Assembly: GCF_964340395.1 (NCBI RefSeq)
Contig: NC_135566.1
Span: forward strand, 22,864,635 to 22,922,134
From: Glandiceps talaboti
Taxonomy: Eukaryota > Hemichordata > Enteropneusta > Spengelidae
DNA length: 57,500 nucleotides
Direction of reading: 5' to 3'
In this document: positions 12,101 to 22,842 of the stretch, in pieces
Layout: each line of letters opens with the position of its first letter
Position numbering within the stretch: position 1 is the first letter of the stretch
Notes under the pieces: model-generated
Database searches by the model: none
What the model was told of the DNA's origin: nothing
The model's input: the letters and a program-made list of their open reading frames with translations, nothing else
Translations under genes and position numbers: made by a program

Positions 12101-15100
12101 TGGTTTAGTGGTAATCGTTTTCTGGCCTCGAATTTCGCCAATATTGTAAATTGAGGTTGCTCTTCTCGTAGACCCTCCACCAACGGAGGGTCTTTGCTCT
12201 TCTGTAATGTGTCCTATGGCGTTAAATCCTCTTGACTACGCCTACAACCACATATCATTGTCAACTATGGTACGTGAATTTCTGACAAAAATGATCACGT
12301 TCTAAATATACCAGAATTTTATCTGTGTTTTACTTTTAATTCTCATGGATAGAGAGGAGAATGTCGTATTTTCACTTTATTTTTACGGCATGGGACAAGC
12401 CTTGGAGGAGGACGAACAATGTCATGAATTTGTAATTACTTTGTTTGGGTTCTGACATGAGACTGTCTGTCGCCAAACACCTAGTTAGAGAAATGAATAT
12501 CTTTTATTGTAGTAGCTGACATGGTTGCCAAGACAATATGTACACTAATATCGTATGTCTGGAGATGTACCAAGCATGTTGGGGAAAAAACTCATTTTTG
12601 TGAAAATATATCACTTTTGACACAAAGTTCGATAACATTAAGGAATATTTACAACATAGAAGCTAACTTTTTTTTCTCTATTTTAGATCGTCTCAGGAAT
12701 ACGAACACAGTAATAACAAAATGCATCACCGTTATCACAGCACTGGTGACGTAAACCACCAAAACGGCGAGGTCAGTCCACGGAAGTCAAGTAAGGAAAA
12801 TGGTTACAGTGGTCATCGAAATCGTCCATCATCACCTTCATCATTGCAATCGTCGTTGTCTTCCATGAGAAGGGCTGGAAGTTCCGGGAGAATTAATCGA
12901 AGAGATGACGAACATATAAAAAGTAGTAATGATGGTCCTTTACTAAGACAGTCCTTAGAAAACTCACGGAGATCCTCACCACGATCGTCACACAACTCGC
13001 TTAGCCAATCTTTGAATCTTTCAGGAAGACCTCAAAAGTACAGCTCAATGAATGGAGATGCTGATGATTATGAAAAAACATATAATTCTAATCATAATGC
13101 GAGAAAACCCCGTCCTGCATCGCCTAGGACTGATGTGTACAATTACGACAGCCAAAAGCGATCATCTGAACAACAGTATATTACAAATAATGACGTAATT
13201 GCATCATCATTTCATCCGTCAGGTTATATCGAAAGTCCCAGCAGGAGAAGGTCTGTATCACCGGGAGCAGGACAGAGACTTTTGAGCCCAGATAGCTCTG
13301 ACAGTGACTCATCTTCAAAAAAGGGTGGCATGCATTACTGTCAACCTTCTGGTAACAACTGGAATAATAGTACAAAAATGGACTATCCACCCTATGATAT
13401 CTCTGGTAATAACCGAATGTCACTCTGGGAGAAAAACAACAGGGGTGAAGGCAGAACATTACCTGAAACCCCAACTACCCCGCGATCATCGGGTAGATCG
13501 AGTCCGTCGCCTATTGCTGCATATATCAGAAGTGGTCGGTCAAGTCCGTCTCCCTCGTCTCGCTCGGGCAGATGTAGTCCGGCCTTTTATAATGATGATC
13601 AGGAAATTGAACGACCGAAATCACGTGGCGGTAGATCAAGTCCAGCACCTTTTGACGGGGAGAAGGAGCGAACTGCTAGAACTGGACGTTCAAGTCCAGT
13701 TCCATCAAGGTCGAGTTCTGTGCCTGCGAGGAGAGACAGGTCATCTATGCCACCACGTTCTTCAACTCCAGTGCGTTCATCGACTCCAATTCGTTCATCA
13801 ACTCCAACACGTGGTGGGAGTAGTTTTATCGACAGAGAAAGAGAAAGGAAAGAGAAAATACGGCAAGAAAGATCGAAAAACTTGTCAGTGACACCACGGT
13901 CTGGAAGGGCTAGTCCAAGTCCTGTGGAGAGGCGCACTGAAACATTACGATCAGAGACGATTTCATCCACAAGAGGGCGTTCTGGACGATCAAGCCCTAT
14001 ACCGCGATCATCCTCACCAGCACCGCGGCCAGCGTCGCCTAGAGTGTCGTCTACAAGGCCACGACCAGCTAAAAAGAAGGAGGAGGAAGTTGTTCTGATG
14101 ATAACAAGAACTGATCAAGGTGGACACCAAGTAATTGCTAAGGAAGATGAAGAAGTGAATATTATTACGCGAAGAACACGTGATCGAGATGTGAGTGCGA
14201 GACCATCATCGCCAAGAGTTTCAGCTCGTCGTTCAAAGGAAGATGAAGAAAGGGAAATAAGGCGTCGACGCTGTCGGTCAGTTTCACCCGAGAGAGCTCG
14301 CAGAAATGAAGAATTATCTAAATCATCGGAGGTTCGCGGCAAAAGTGATAGAAATCCGAAAAGGTATCGCTCTAAAACTCCTGAACCGCGAGACTTCGAT
14401 CGGAGAGAATCAAACGAAACATCTTTATATCAGAGACAGAGAAACAAAAAACTTGTCCACAATGCAATGACGCGCTATTTGAGCGGGTCAAATGTCACAC
14501 AAGATGCTTATGACTCCGACGACGAAGCAGATGATAGTTCAAATTCTTCAGATCAAAAGAGAACGCGGGTGAAATTTAATGAAAGTCTTAATGGAAGTAT
14601 AAGACATTCTGCGTTAAGACCGTGTTCTCCTGTTCCAACATTTCACAAACTGGCACCCAAATTTCATCTTCCCAAAAGAGTTGATCCATACCCTAATATT
14701 CCCACGAAAATCCCAAAGCCCATTTTCCAGGAGAAAGGCTACAAGAAAACACTGTCTGGGTCAACTAGCAATCTCAGTAAGCTCAGAAATAGAGCATCGT
14801 CAAATCAAAGAACTCGTACAACATCAAAGTCTAGCATTTCGAGTAATTCAACTATCAGAAGTCATGACTTAAATGTATATGATAGAAACTATAGAGACAC
14901 TGAAAATCGTTTTCATGCAGAACAGCACCAACCACAAGATGAAATATTTGAACCTAAACGTAACAGTATTGCAGAAAGTACAGTACCTAGTCAAACAAAA
15001 AATAACGACGAATTTATAGAGAGTTTAGAACATAGCGCATATAGAAGGTCTATTTCTCAGGAGAGTGGTGATGTGTTCTTAGATGAAAAACCGTCACCTA

Positions 15101-15384
15101 CGACAAACGGTCACGGGATGGACTCCGGGTTTGAGGATTCGTTTCATCAAGGTCATTATCCATCAATAAATAATCAATCATCGGAAAAGAAACAACCTCC
15201 AATCAACATGGCGGCACCTCTTGTGACCGGTAGGTCAACCATAATCAGATCGTCGTCGACGTCATCAACGTCAGCTTCGACTGAAATTGGACCAATAAGA
15301 CCTGTCACCCCAACCTTAGAAAGATTTAATCTTGAAGAACTTGGTGTGTATGATAGTGACTCAACTGATACCGAATATTTCTAA
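847..15384 (+). CDS. GAS2L: GAS2-like (GAS2L) cytoskeletal linker, 3' part, four exons
   Basis: Exons 847-954, 2199-2289, 7864-7957 and 12687-15384 join in phase (0, 1, 2) into 2991 nt, or 996 residues plus TAA. Residues 1-65 form the GAS2-related (GAR) domain, with the family hallmarks [32 protein letters not shown] and DKHDPCRC. Family knowledge: GAS2L proteins have an N-terminal calponin-homology domain binding actin, a GAR domain binding microtubules and a long basic Ser-rich tail that binds EB1 through SxIP motifs. They link actin to growing microtubule ends. Here the tail carries TKIP and SPIP in basic, Pro/Ser-rich surroundings. The GAR sequence and the CRC end match GAS2/GAS2L better than spectraplakins, which share GAR. 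The CH exons are not in the window, so the gene is 5'-truncated by the window edge. The paralogue (L1, L2, L3 or pigs-like) is not resolved. All introns are GT-AG and repeat-filled. Confidence 0.93.
1049..1835 (+). mobile_element. Family A repeat, copy 1 (short)
   Basis: It starts with a small inverted repeat (AGCACAACTGAACT ... GGTTCAGTAGTGCT), then a (TG)n tract, then AAACAACTTAAAGTCAAAAA. It continues with degenerate tandem units of about 110 bp containing GACCACGCCCATAGCAACA, and ends ACTGTACAGTTGTGCTACA ... GGCGGTA. The same order recurs at 9055, 36430 and 45690. No ORF, so non-autonomous. It lies in the intron between the two GAR exons. Confidence 0.8.
2199..2289 (+). CDS. GAS2L: GAS2L exon: second half of GAR domain
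   Basis: The acceptor is ttgctcttcag and the donor is GCAG|GTATGT. The exon is 91 nt, entering in phase 0 and leaving in phase 1. It encodes [16 protein letters not shown] followed by [14 protein letters not shown], which closes the GAR domain. Splicing straight to the last exon would be out of frame and stop after about 20 codons, so a linking exon is required. Confidence 0.95.
2290..3920. other. GAS2L intron, first part, with hairpins
   Basis: Intronic, no exon recognised. It holds strong hairpins at 3341-3372 (CATGGAAGTATAAC and its complement) and 3408-3436 (the same outer arms, diverged loop), plus CATAGACCCT/AGGGTCTATG at 3541-3567. These look like remains of TIR elements. Confidence 0.6.
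3920..4740 (+). mobile_element. Family A repeat, copy 2 (5'-truncated)
   Basis: Begins at the (GT)n tract without the leading inverted repeat. It then follows the family order: the aaacaacttaaagtca block, 110-bp units with accacgcccatagcaac, and the terminal actgtacagttgtg segment. Intronic. Confidence 0.75.
5186..6341. repeat. 31-bp minisatellite, about 37 copies
   Basis: The unit is gttacctgtctctgacatg plus ttatttacagta (31 bp), almost perfect. Variation is nearly confined to one position (ttaCagt or ttaTagt). Such homogeneity indicates recent expansion inside the GAS2L intron. Confidence 0.95.
6593..6761. repeat. Direct repeat, left copy (paired with 7653-7820)
   Basis: About 168 bp starting ttgccagtcaacgtgatatt and ending aatctaaagac, repeated at 7653-7820 with few differences. 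The pair brackets the 34-bp minisatellite; the right copy ends 43 bp before the exon at 7864. Confidence 0.85.
6991..7403. repeat. 34-bp minisatellite, 12 copies
   Basis: The unit is ccatggacacgatatcatgg plus ttggtatctacgca (34 bp), almost identical in every copy. Each unit holds an inverted repeat (ACCATG...CATGGT) around GATATC. As 34 is not a multiple of 3 and the unit has no stop, all three + frames stay open (about 140-160 codons); these frames are not genes. Confidence 0.95.
7653..7820. repeat. Direct repeat, right copy (paired with 6593-6761)
   Basis: Second copy of the 168-bp segment described at 6593. It lies just upstream of the linker exon. Confidence 0.85.
7864..7957 (+). CDS. 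GAS2L: GAS2L short linker exon
   Basis: I found this exon by requiring a segment that enters in phase 1 and leaves in phase 2. The acceptor is tttctttctatttag and the donor is TTAAG|GTGTGT. Its 94 nt encode a basic, Ser-rich linker starting [16 protein letters not shown], with no stop in that frame. The last codon is completed by the first base of the final exon. The donor GT lies inside the first unit of a GT-rich minisatellite. Both flanks and the phase fit, but there is no domain match because this part of the family is poorly conserved. Confidence 0.82.
7958..8722. repeat. G/T-rich minisatellite starting at a splice donor
   Basis: About 15-18 degenerate units built on acaattgtcagtgaatcttgg followed by variable GT/G-rich runs, including G tracts of 9-12. 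It begins within the donor of exon 7864-7957. The G runs could form quadruplexes in the RNA. Confidence 0.9.
8723..9054. other. GAS2L intron, unique-looking segment
   Basis: Between the GT-rich minisatellite and a family A copy. No exon, repeat or RNA recognised. Confidence 0.5.
9055..10470 (+). mobile_element. Family A repeat, copy 3 (long form)
   Basis: Leading hairpin (AGCACAACTGAACTGGTTCAGTAGTGCT region), (TG)n of about 75 bp, then several related paragraphs with gcaaattagg and aaatttaatggg. Five or more 110-bp units with accacgcccatagcaaca follow, and the end actgtacagttgtgctaca ... ggcggta. No coding capacity seen. Confidence 0.85.
10828..12568. mobile_element. Putative TIR element in last GAS2L intron
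   Basis: The left arm 10828-11015 is the inverted complement of 12400-12568, with visible divergence. The outer end is ACATCTCCAGACATACG and its complement CGTATGTCTGGAGATGT. The interior has no recognisable transposase. It holds the hammerhead-like relic at 11861-11958 and a possible tRNA-like fragment near 12090. No clear target duplication. The right end is about 118 bp before the terminal exon. Confidence 0.7.
11861..11958 (+). ncRNA. Degenerate hammerhead-ribozyme-like relic
   Basis: Stem I CUGUAAGG (11861) pairs with UCUUACAG (11951-11958). Stem II is GCCCUCAC/GUGAGGGC. GAAA follows stem II. Stem III is ACGU-CACG-ACGU, and the base before the closing stem I strand is A (a GUA-type cleavage triplet). 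The catalytic CUGANGA is damaged: CUGUGA, one base short. Architecture fits type I; activity is unlikely. Confidence 0.45.
12687..15384 (+). CDS. GAS2L: GAS2L terminal exon: Ser/Arg/Pro-rich tail with SxIP motifs
   Basis: The acceptor is tttttttctctattttag. The exon runs 2698 nt to TAA and contains an 887-codon open frame from the ATG at 12721. That ATG is internal, because the frame stays open upstream to the acceptor. The tail is low-complexity, rich in Ser, Arg and Pro, with many RSGRSSPSP-type repeats at about residues 260-440 counted from 12721. It has SPIP at residues 425-428 and TKIP followed by KP at 662-665; both fit the EB1-binding [ST]-x-I-P consensus. The C-terminus is acidic ([12 protein letters not shown]). 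A basic, disordered, microtubule-tracking tail is the family expectation. Opposite-strand and other-frame ORFs in this exon are shadows. Confidence 0.95.
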
Positions 15385-17861
15385 TTTAATACATGTATAA
15401 TAAATGTCAATTTTGTGATTCGGTATCAAGTGTTGTTTGTCAAAACAGAATCGCACTATACAACCATCGTCGTAAAACACAACCTCTTTTACGGCACCGT
15501 CCCAGACTCTTTTACGGCACCGTCCAAGACATATCGTTGCTTTAGCAGAAATATGTTCTCTGGCTTGCGAGAGTGTATACAACGATCTAGAAAGAAACAT
15601 CTGTATGATGCTGTTTGTTTGTTTGTTTGTTTGTTTGTTTGTTTGCTTTCAATAAGTTATGACCTAACCTTGGCCACCCGTAGTTTGGAGTGGAATTTTA
15701 ATTTGGGCGGCTAAGTAAAAAACTTTGTTGGTATGCAACAACCTAGAATTTAGAAATACAGTTTATGTCGATTGAACGAGGTTATATTAGAGAATCACAA
15801 TGTCATTGCGTTTGTCAAAATATACCCAAGATCGTCACTGACGGCGATAGTTGGATAAATTTGTTGTATAGATTATCAAATTCACAACAATCAGAATTAA
15901 TAATCTTGAAAATATTGCCATCACTCAAAAAATTCTGTTCGGAGTTGACGTTTGCCATATTTTGTTTGTGTTATATTTATGTTTTTAGGTGAAGGTGCTC
16001 AAAAAGATTTTACATATTTTTTATAAGAACTGTTACGCGTTTTAGTTTTATTCCATTCAATTAAAATAAAATAAGTGTACTTGACAATGGGTCAACTAGT
16101 TTGCATACACTAATAAGTTATGTGTGTACTTGGCAAGTGCACCATGTAGCATATCTCAATGTGTTATCAAGTACACATCCGCATCCATCATGTTTCTCAC
16201 CTCAGTCACGTGACGTATCGTAGCTGATTAATTTTCGTGAACTGGATGAATGTTTTCAGGCATCACGTGATCAGACACAGTCCACCCTCTTTAGTTTTCT
16301 TGGACTCGTAATATTGCATGTGCAGGTAGTGACTCCTAAATATGGAGAAGAGAAAACATTTTAGTCTCTTCACTGAGTACGTTTGACACACATGCGATAA
16401 TTGGTAGATTGTTTCATCAACACCAAGAATTTCCCGCCAACATTTATTCAACGGATTTCAAATATTCCAGCCAAATGATTTTAAAGGATTTTTTTTTAAA
16501 TTTTGCTATAAACTATTCGTACATTTCCACTTCATTTCAGACTGAATCTTCTCAATAATGCTTTTGTTGCAAACATTTTTTTAGTAATAAAGAATATGTG
16601 TCCATATTTATGACGCGTATCCAGAGATGAAGGGGTTACGCAATACAAAATTTAGGCTTTCTACCTGTACCGTGTTGCAATAATTGTACACAAGTTCACT
16701 TCCTCGATCTCAGTCTTTTTATTCCCCTTTAAGCGTAGAATAATCCATTTTGCCTCAGTCCTATTTACAGCAAATGTCGGTTTGATATTTTTTTAAACAG
16801 AAAACTTTCTATTGATAATATCCGTCCATGGAAATGCCGGATGACAGACAAATGTTATAACTGTAAACATATATGTATGGGTTTGTGTGGTGAAAACAGT
16901 TACCAATCCGGGGATTCGGTGTCTTTTTTGCCATTTTGCCAATGAATGGTCTTATATGAGTTAGTTTAGTTCAAAACTTTCTGTATATTATACGCGTATG
17001 TGTATGTCCACGTCTGTTCGTGTACTAGTGTGCGTATGCATGTACATGTGTATCTATTGTATCATTAGCTCTGTCCTGTTAGAATTTGTTGTTGTTGTTG
17101 TTGTTGTTGTTGTTGATGATGATGATGATGATCATGGTGATGTTGTTATTGTGGATGGATAGGAGGAGGAAGATGGAGTAAGGATGATAGTCAAACATAG
17201 GACATAATTTTTTGGTCTTTTGATATCAAATGATTAAAATCTTTGTTTTCTTTAAGTTGTAGTATATCTTTACACACTATTTCAAATTGAAAATAGAAGA
17301 CGTGTTTTTCGTTTCTAACTTTTCATGAAACATTTAGCTAAAGTTATATGACATTTATGTCAAAGTTACAAACTGTATAGTATGCATGTCTTCACACCAC
17401 AGGTTTCAAAGAACTTTCCCTTAACGTTTGTAAGTCGTACTTCTCAGACATTCCTTACGTCAGCAATCCAGAAGGGGCGTCGTCGACGTGACATGTACCC
17501 AAACACAATGCTTTGCTTATCTCCTGTCCTCGAACCAAATAAATCAGACGTTATTTTTATTTGTCTATTGTAATAATAATATCAATTGTTGTACTCTGAT
17601 AATTATCGAAGAATTGTAAAAATATACAAATATAATAAGAGGCGTGAGAATTTACGTTGTAAATAATTTGCTATTCTAATATATGCCAAACACATTTATC
17701 CGTATTTTTATTTCTTTGTGTGAAAATCTCACTTGAAATAAAACGTAAAGTTGTATTAACGTTATGCAGTATACTGACTATGTGTTTATGATTTATTTGT
17801 ATGTTGCAATAATAATATTCATTATTGTACACTGGCAATTATCGAAGAATTGTACGTTACA
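15385..17861. other. Intergenic, 3' of GAS2L
   Basis: AT-rich, no gene found. It contains (TTTG)n at 15617-15650 and (TTG)n(ATG)n near 17090-17131. A weak peptide similarity exists between the + frame at about 15460-15580 and the - frame at 23780-23930 (LFYG ... SGLRE). This suggests two decayed copies of one repeat. Confidence 0.5.
15399..15404 (+). promoter_or_regulatory. Candidate polyadenylation signal of GAS2L
   Basis: AATAAA lies only 15 nt after the stop, which would give a very short 3' UTR. Other AATAAA hexamers occur near 16065 and further on, so the site actually used is uncertain. Confidence 0.3.
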
Positions 17862-18253
17862 AATGAAATACTGTTCTTGATTGACAGTACTTTACAAATC
17901 AAATGAAATACTATGTTCTTGATTGACAGTACTTTACAAATCAAATGAAATACTATGTTCTTGATTGACAGTACATTACAAATCAAATGAAATACTATGT
18001 TCTTGATTGACAGTACATTACAAATCAAATGAAATACTATGTTCTTGATTGACAGTACATTACAAATCAAATGAAATACTATGTTCTTGATTGACATTAC
18101 ATTACAAATCAAATGAAATACTATGTTCTTGATTGACAGTACTTTACAAATCAAATGAAATACTATGTTCTTGATTGACAGTACATTACAAATCAAATGA
18201 AATACTATGTTCTTGATTGACAGTACATTACAAATCAAATGAAATACTATGTT
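17862..18253. repeat. 42-bp minisatellite, about 9 copies
   Basis: The unit is atgttcttgattgacagtac plus attacaaatcaaatgaaatact, nearly identical copies. Since 42 is divisible by 3, one - frame is open for about 138 codons as a 14-residue repeat; it is not considered a gene. The first 22 bases of the unit match the minisatellite at 27480-28385. Confidence 0.92.
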
Positions 18254-19482
18254 CGTCTACGTATGTAATACAGCAGGTCGATGTCAACATGTGTGCTCGT
18301 ACTAGAAGTACCTGACTTACCGTTTGGAAATACCTTTACCCGTTGCACATGGATCGTACGCGGCTGAACAGTTTTGAGATCTGATATAATGTTTGAGCGA
18401 TCAATTTCGAAGGTAATAAGAACGCGTATTTGACGCCGAAACACGTCGTAATGGATGTCGAAGGACACGCCTGTCACGAGCACGACGTACTCGTGACAGG
18501 CGCCGGGTACGAGCACGACGTGCTCGTGACCGGCGCCTGTCAGCAGACTCTGCCAAAAAAAAAAAGTTGAGAGAAAAAAAAAAGTTGAAAAATTTTTTTT
18601 AACAATTAAAAAAATAAAATAAAATAACTTAAACAAAAAATATATTTTGACTTTCAATTATATATAATCCTTTAAAAAATTCTGGTTTGACGAAAAATAA
18701 AACAATATTCTCAAATAAATGAAAACTTATTTCAATTAAAATAATGTAACCATGGAATAAAAGTACATAAACGGTTAAAATTAGTTTGTAAGTACGAAAA
18801 ATATAAAATACTATAGCTAAAATAAAAAAATACTTTTGGCCTGAACGGCTTCCCATACCTATGGGAAGCCGTTCAGGCCAAAAGTATTATTTTATTTTAG
18901 CTATAGTATTTTATATTTTTCGTACTTACAAACTAATTTTAACCGTTTATGTACTTTTATTCCATGGTTACATTATTTTAATTGAAATAAGTTTTCATTT
19001 ATTTGAGAATATTGTTTTATTTTTCGTCAAACCAGAATTTTTTAAAGGATTATATATAATTGAAAGTCAAAATATATTTTTTGTTAAAGTTATTTTATTT
19101 TATTCTTTTAATTTAAAAAAAAAAAAAATTCAACTTTTTTTTTTCTCTCAACTTTTTTTTTTTGGCCGAGTCTGCTGACAGGCGCCGGTGCAGAACACGT
19201 CGTGCTTGTACCCGGCGCCTGTCACGAGTACGAGACGTGACCTTTGACATCCATGGCATTACGTACACGTTCTTATTACCTTCGAAATTGATCGCTCAAA
19301 CATTATATCAGATCTCAAAACTCTTAATTTACGTGTGATAGTATCTGTTTTTTCCAACAACCGCGACTTCAGCCGCGTACGATCCATGTGCAACGGGTAA
19401 AGGTATTTCCAAACGGTCAGTCAGGTACTTCTAGTACGAGCGCACATGTTGACGTCGACCTGCTGTATTACATACGTAGACG
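18254..19482. mobile_element. Foldback element: 0.6-kb inverted repeat with a 4-bp centre
   Basis: Arms 18254-18856 and 18861-19482 are near-perfect inverted copies meeting at ggcttcccat/atgggaagcc with only acct between. Each arm holds a GC-rich inner palindrome around 18470-18540 (CCTGTCACGAGCACGACG and complement) next to A/T homopolymer tracts. The right arm has about 50 bp more. No transposase is visible. ORFs of 75 and 105 codons facing outward from the centre mirror each other and are by-products of the palindrome. Confidence 0.9.
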
Positions 19483-19714
19483 TGTAGACTGTCGACAGTC
19501 GCTCGCGCCTTTTTCCCCCTACGTTTTATCTAAACTCCGATCCGGCGCAACACTAGTCTAATCGCAAACTTATATCGAGGGCCGAAGGCCCGAGTGATCG
19601 AGCAATTCGGCCCTCGAAATCAATTTGCAATTATACTAGTGTTGCGCCGGACCGGAGTTTAGATAAAACGTAGGAAAAAAGGCGCGAGCGACTGTCGACA
19701 GTCTAGTAGACGTG
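19483..19714. repeat. Second palindrome abutting the foldback element
   Basis: Arms 19483-19586 and 19606-19714, with outer ends gactgtcgacagtc and the inner loop between cgagggccgaa and ttcggccctcg. It carries several CpG-rich blocks (ggcgcgagcg; gcgccggaccgg). Confidence 0.9.
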
Positions 19715-19797
19715 TTGTGCTCAACTTTTCATGATATATGTATGTGTACTCAGAGAGAATGTATACTACAATGTACGATGAAGTAAACTGAATCTTT

Positions 19798-19824
19798 ACA
19801 ACAACAACAACAACAACAACAACA

Positions 19825-19855
<31 letters not shown>

Positions 19856-19856
19856 T
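19798..19856. repeat. (CAA)n(CGA)n microsatellite
   Basis: Perfect acaacaacaa run switching to gacgacgacg. It lies between the second palindrome and the third foldback arm. Confidence 0.95.
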
Positions 19857-19892
19857 GGTGATGATAACAAGGCGATAAAAGCTGGTTTAGGT

Positions 19893-20727
19893 TGATATGT
19901 AATACAGCAGGTCGACGTCAACATGTGCACTCGCACAAGAAGTAGTACCTGACTGACCCATTGGAAATACGCATTCGTTTTCCTCGCGTTTTTGTTCCTA
20001 AAGCTGTTTTGCTCACGCTCACATTATAGTGTACCATCTTATTTCAATTCTGGTCAGTTTCACAATAATGAATGTAATTGTTATTGATGCAACAAACTTT
20101 AGTTGTTTTAGATTAACTACCTTTACCCTTTGCACATGGATCGTGTCCTACGTAACATCATGTAATACATCATACATGCGGTCATAACCTTAACGTGACG
20201 GTGTACACATGTACGGCTGAAGTCGCGGTTGTTGGAAAAAAACAGATACTATCACACGTAAATTAACAGTTTTGAGATCTAATATAAATTTTGAGCGACC
20301 AATTTCGAAGGTAATGAGAAGGTGTATTTGACGCCGAAACACGTCGTAATGGATGTCGAAGGACATGCCTGTCACGAGCACGACGTACTCGTGACAGGCG
20401 CTGGTCATCAGACTCGGCCAAAAAAAAAGTTGGGAAGAAAAAAAAAAAAAAAAGTTGAAATTTTTTTTTTTTAAATTAAAAAATAAAATAAAAAACTTTA
20501 ACAAAAAATATATTTTGACTTTCAATTATATATAATCCTTAAAATAATTCTGGTTTGACGAAAAATAAAACAATATTCTCAAATAAATGCAAACTTATTT
20601 CAATTAAAATAATGTGAACATGGAATAAAAGTACATAAACTGTTAAAATTAGTTTGTAAGTACGAAAAATATAAAATACTATAGCAAAAATAAAAAAATA
20701 CTTTTGGCCTGAACGGCTTCCCATACA
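19893..20727. mobile_element. Third foldback arm, same orientation as 18254-18856
   Basis: Repeats the foldback arm from gtaatacagcaggtcgacgt to ggcttcccat, interrupted by about 150 bp of unrelated sequence at about 19970-20120 and a shorter one near 20140-20220. It retains the extra segment present in the right arm of the palindrome. So it derives from a longer ancestor than the left arm. Confidence 0.85.
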
Positions 20728-20739
20728 TACCTAGGTGAC

Positions 20740-21098
20740 AATGCAAAATCTTAATTCTTTGGGCAACTTTTCCTTCTCAAGCACACACTTTTAATTCTTT
20801 GAACAAAACTTTACTTTCCAAAGAATGAACTTTGAATTCTTGAAAGGAAACTTTTATTTTTCGAGAGTAAACTTTTAATTCTTTGAACAAAACCTTTCCT
20901 TCTAAAGCACACACTTTTAATTTTTTGAATAAAGCTTTTTCCCAAAGAACGAACTTTTAATTCTTGAAAGGAGACATTTCTTTTTCATGAGTAAACTTTT
21001 AATTCTTTGAAACAAAACTTTTGTTTCGTAAGAACAACTTCTAATTCTTGAAAGGAATATTTTATTTTTTTAGTGTATATCTTTTAATACTAAAATCT
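20740..21098. repeat. Degenerate tandem repeat
   Basis: Loose units of about 60 bp built on cttttaattctttgaacaaaac and its variants, alternating with aaagaacgaac. Confidence 0.65.
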
Positions 21099-22734
21099 AC
21101 ATCCCAAGAACAAATTTTTGCGTATTCTGTATTAAACGTTTGTCTTTCAAGAACAAACTAATACTATGAACAAAACTTTTGTTTTCAGAGAGTAATCCTT
21201 ATTTTCTGATTTGCTAATCACTCTTCAATTCAAGTAAATTTGAAATTCCAAGTCAAAACTAAATTGCATGGGACCAGTAACATTTGATTTCAATATGTGA
21301 AACTCTCTGCCTATGAGGACGCAATTTAAGTTTCGTCAAGTACAAATCTTTCTCTGCGTGGGTGTAATATAAACTATTTGCATGCAAACAACTTTTAATG
21401 GCAGCGGAAGTGAAGCTATCCCACAATTCTTTGGACCAGTAATTGCAGCATTACACTTACACCTGGCGACATCAGCTAAGACGAGAGACTGCCATGCTAT
21501 GGTGCTATCAGACCTGATTGAGGGAACCTGCCCCCCCCCCCCGGCTCTGCCTGTCACACTACTATCCGTGGATTGAGATAATATTACATGAGAGATACGA
21601 TGGCGTCGATGTCACAACAAGACCCCAATTTACCATCCTACCTTCCTGAAGTTCCTATCTTTTCTGACGTCGACATCATCGTATTTCTCTGGTATTTCTC
21701 ATGTTATACCACAGTACCTACAAGTACAACAATGGACGCATAATAAGAAATGTGAGAAATCGTAGCTTAGTCCCCTAGGCTTTGTCCGTTCTCAAATACA
21801 CAGGCAGTAATCAGTGAGCGAGGGAACACTGAATGGTACTATAATATGAGAAGTCTACCAGTGCAAAGTTACGACTCCCTTAGGATCGCACAGACTGTAG
21901 TGGTGTTATTACAACCTGATTGCGTAAACATGTAAATGTCGTTGACCTTGTGAAATTGTTTGTGTATTATTAGTTGTGTTCTCCGTCAACAACACAGTCA
22001 GTAATTAGTGATCTATCAAACCTTGCAAATTATTATAACACCGTAAGTCTGCCAGTGGAATATTATGAATCATTGAGGACCGGAGAATGTAGTCATGTCA
22101 TTACAGCATGATTGTGTGTTACATGTTTGTCGCCGATATTATGGTCAAAGTCAAGTGTATTTATTATTGTGCAACTACATCTACAAAGACAGTCAATGCA
22201 AAATACATTTGCAGTGGTAGGATGTTTGCATATGTCTAGGATGGAACAATTGGTGCATTTGAGGATACCGGCCAATGCCAAGGCTGGGGTCTGAATTTAC
22301 TGCAGGGTTTTGGGGCTGAGGGAAATTATTTTGGTTAAACAAAATGTTGCAGCCGACTCCCCCTCCCTACTTTGCGCTCTCAAAAAAAATCATCCCCCAA
22401 TGAAACCAAGAATTCCCATAGCCCCCCTTTCCGGCTACACATATTCTAATGTGTAATTATACAGTCCCCGACTCCACTTCAGATATGTACAGCATGTGTG
22501 GTACACTACATTAAAATAAAAATCAACATATTCAGCGTCTATGCATAACAATGAGAGATTTCTTTACAAATATATGTGGGCTTTGCGAAAAAGGTCTCAC
22601 ATTGGGCTGTACTTGCAGATACTTAGCCACCAGGGTTTTATCTTTCAATCGTTTTTGGGCAGAAACAGTATTCCCATGAGAGCTACTGGGGAGGAGGTGT
22701 CCCCCCTCCCTCAGTAACCACTTAAATATGGACA

Positions 22735-22842
22735 AGAGAGGGGCAGAGAGAGAGAGGGAGGGAGAGAGAGAGAGATAGAGAGAGAGGAGGGGAGAGGGAG
22801 AGAGAGGAGGGGGGAGGAGGGGGAGAGAGAGGGGGGAGGGAT
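22735..22842. repeat. (GA)-rich tract
   Basis: Purine-only stretch of gagagagag and gggagg runs inside the large inverted-repeat element. Confidence 0.9.

Noticed and set aside
12085-12130. tRNA-like start (gcattggtttagtggtaatc) with a good A box.
   Set aside because: No B box (GGTTCRA) or acceptor stem follows, so at most a tRNA-derived fragment.
12813-14342. Several 60-195-codon frames on both strands inside the last GAS2L exon.
   Set aside because: Shadows of the Ser/Arg-rich coding frame.
17822-18238. A 138-codon - frame with a 14-residue repeat.
   Set aside because: A by-product of a 42-bp minisatellite; its differences follow DNA-level unit identity, not protein constraint.
18629-19178. 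Mirror-image frames of 75 and 105 codons starting at the palindrome centre.
   Set aside because: Identical because the DNA is a palindrome; hydrophobic content follows from AT-richness.
21382-21576. A 64-codon frame conserved at 27185-26991 in the opposite arm.
   Set aside because: Conservation reflects the inverted duplication; most differences change the amino acid, so no coding constraint is evident.
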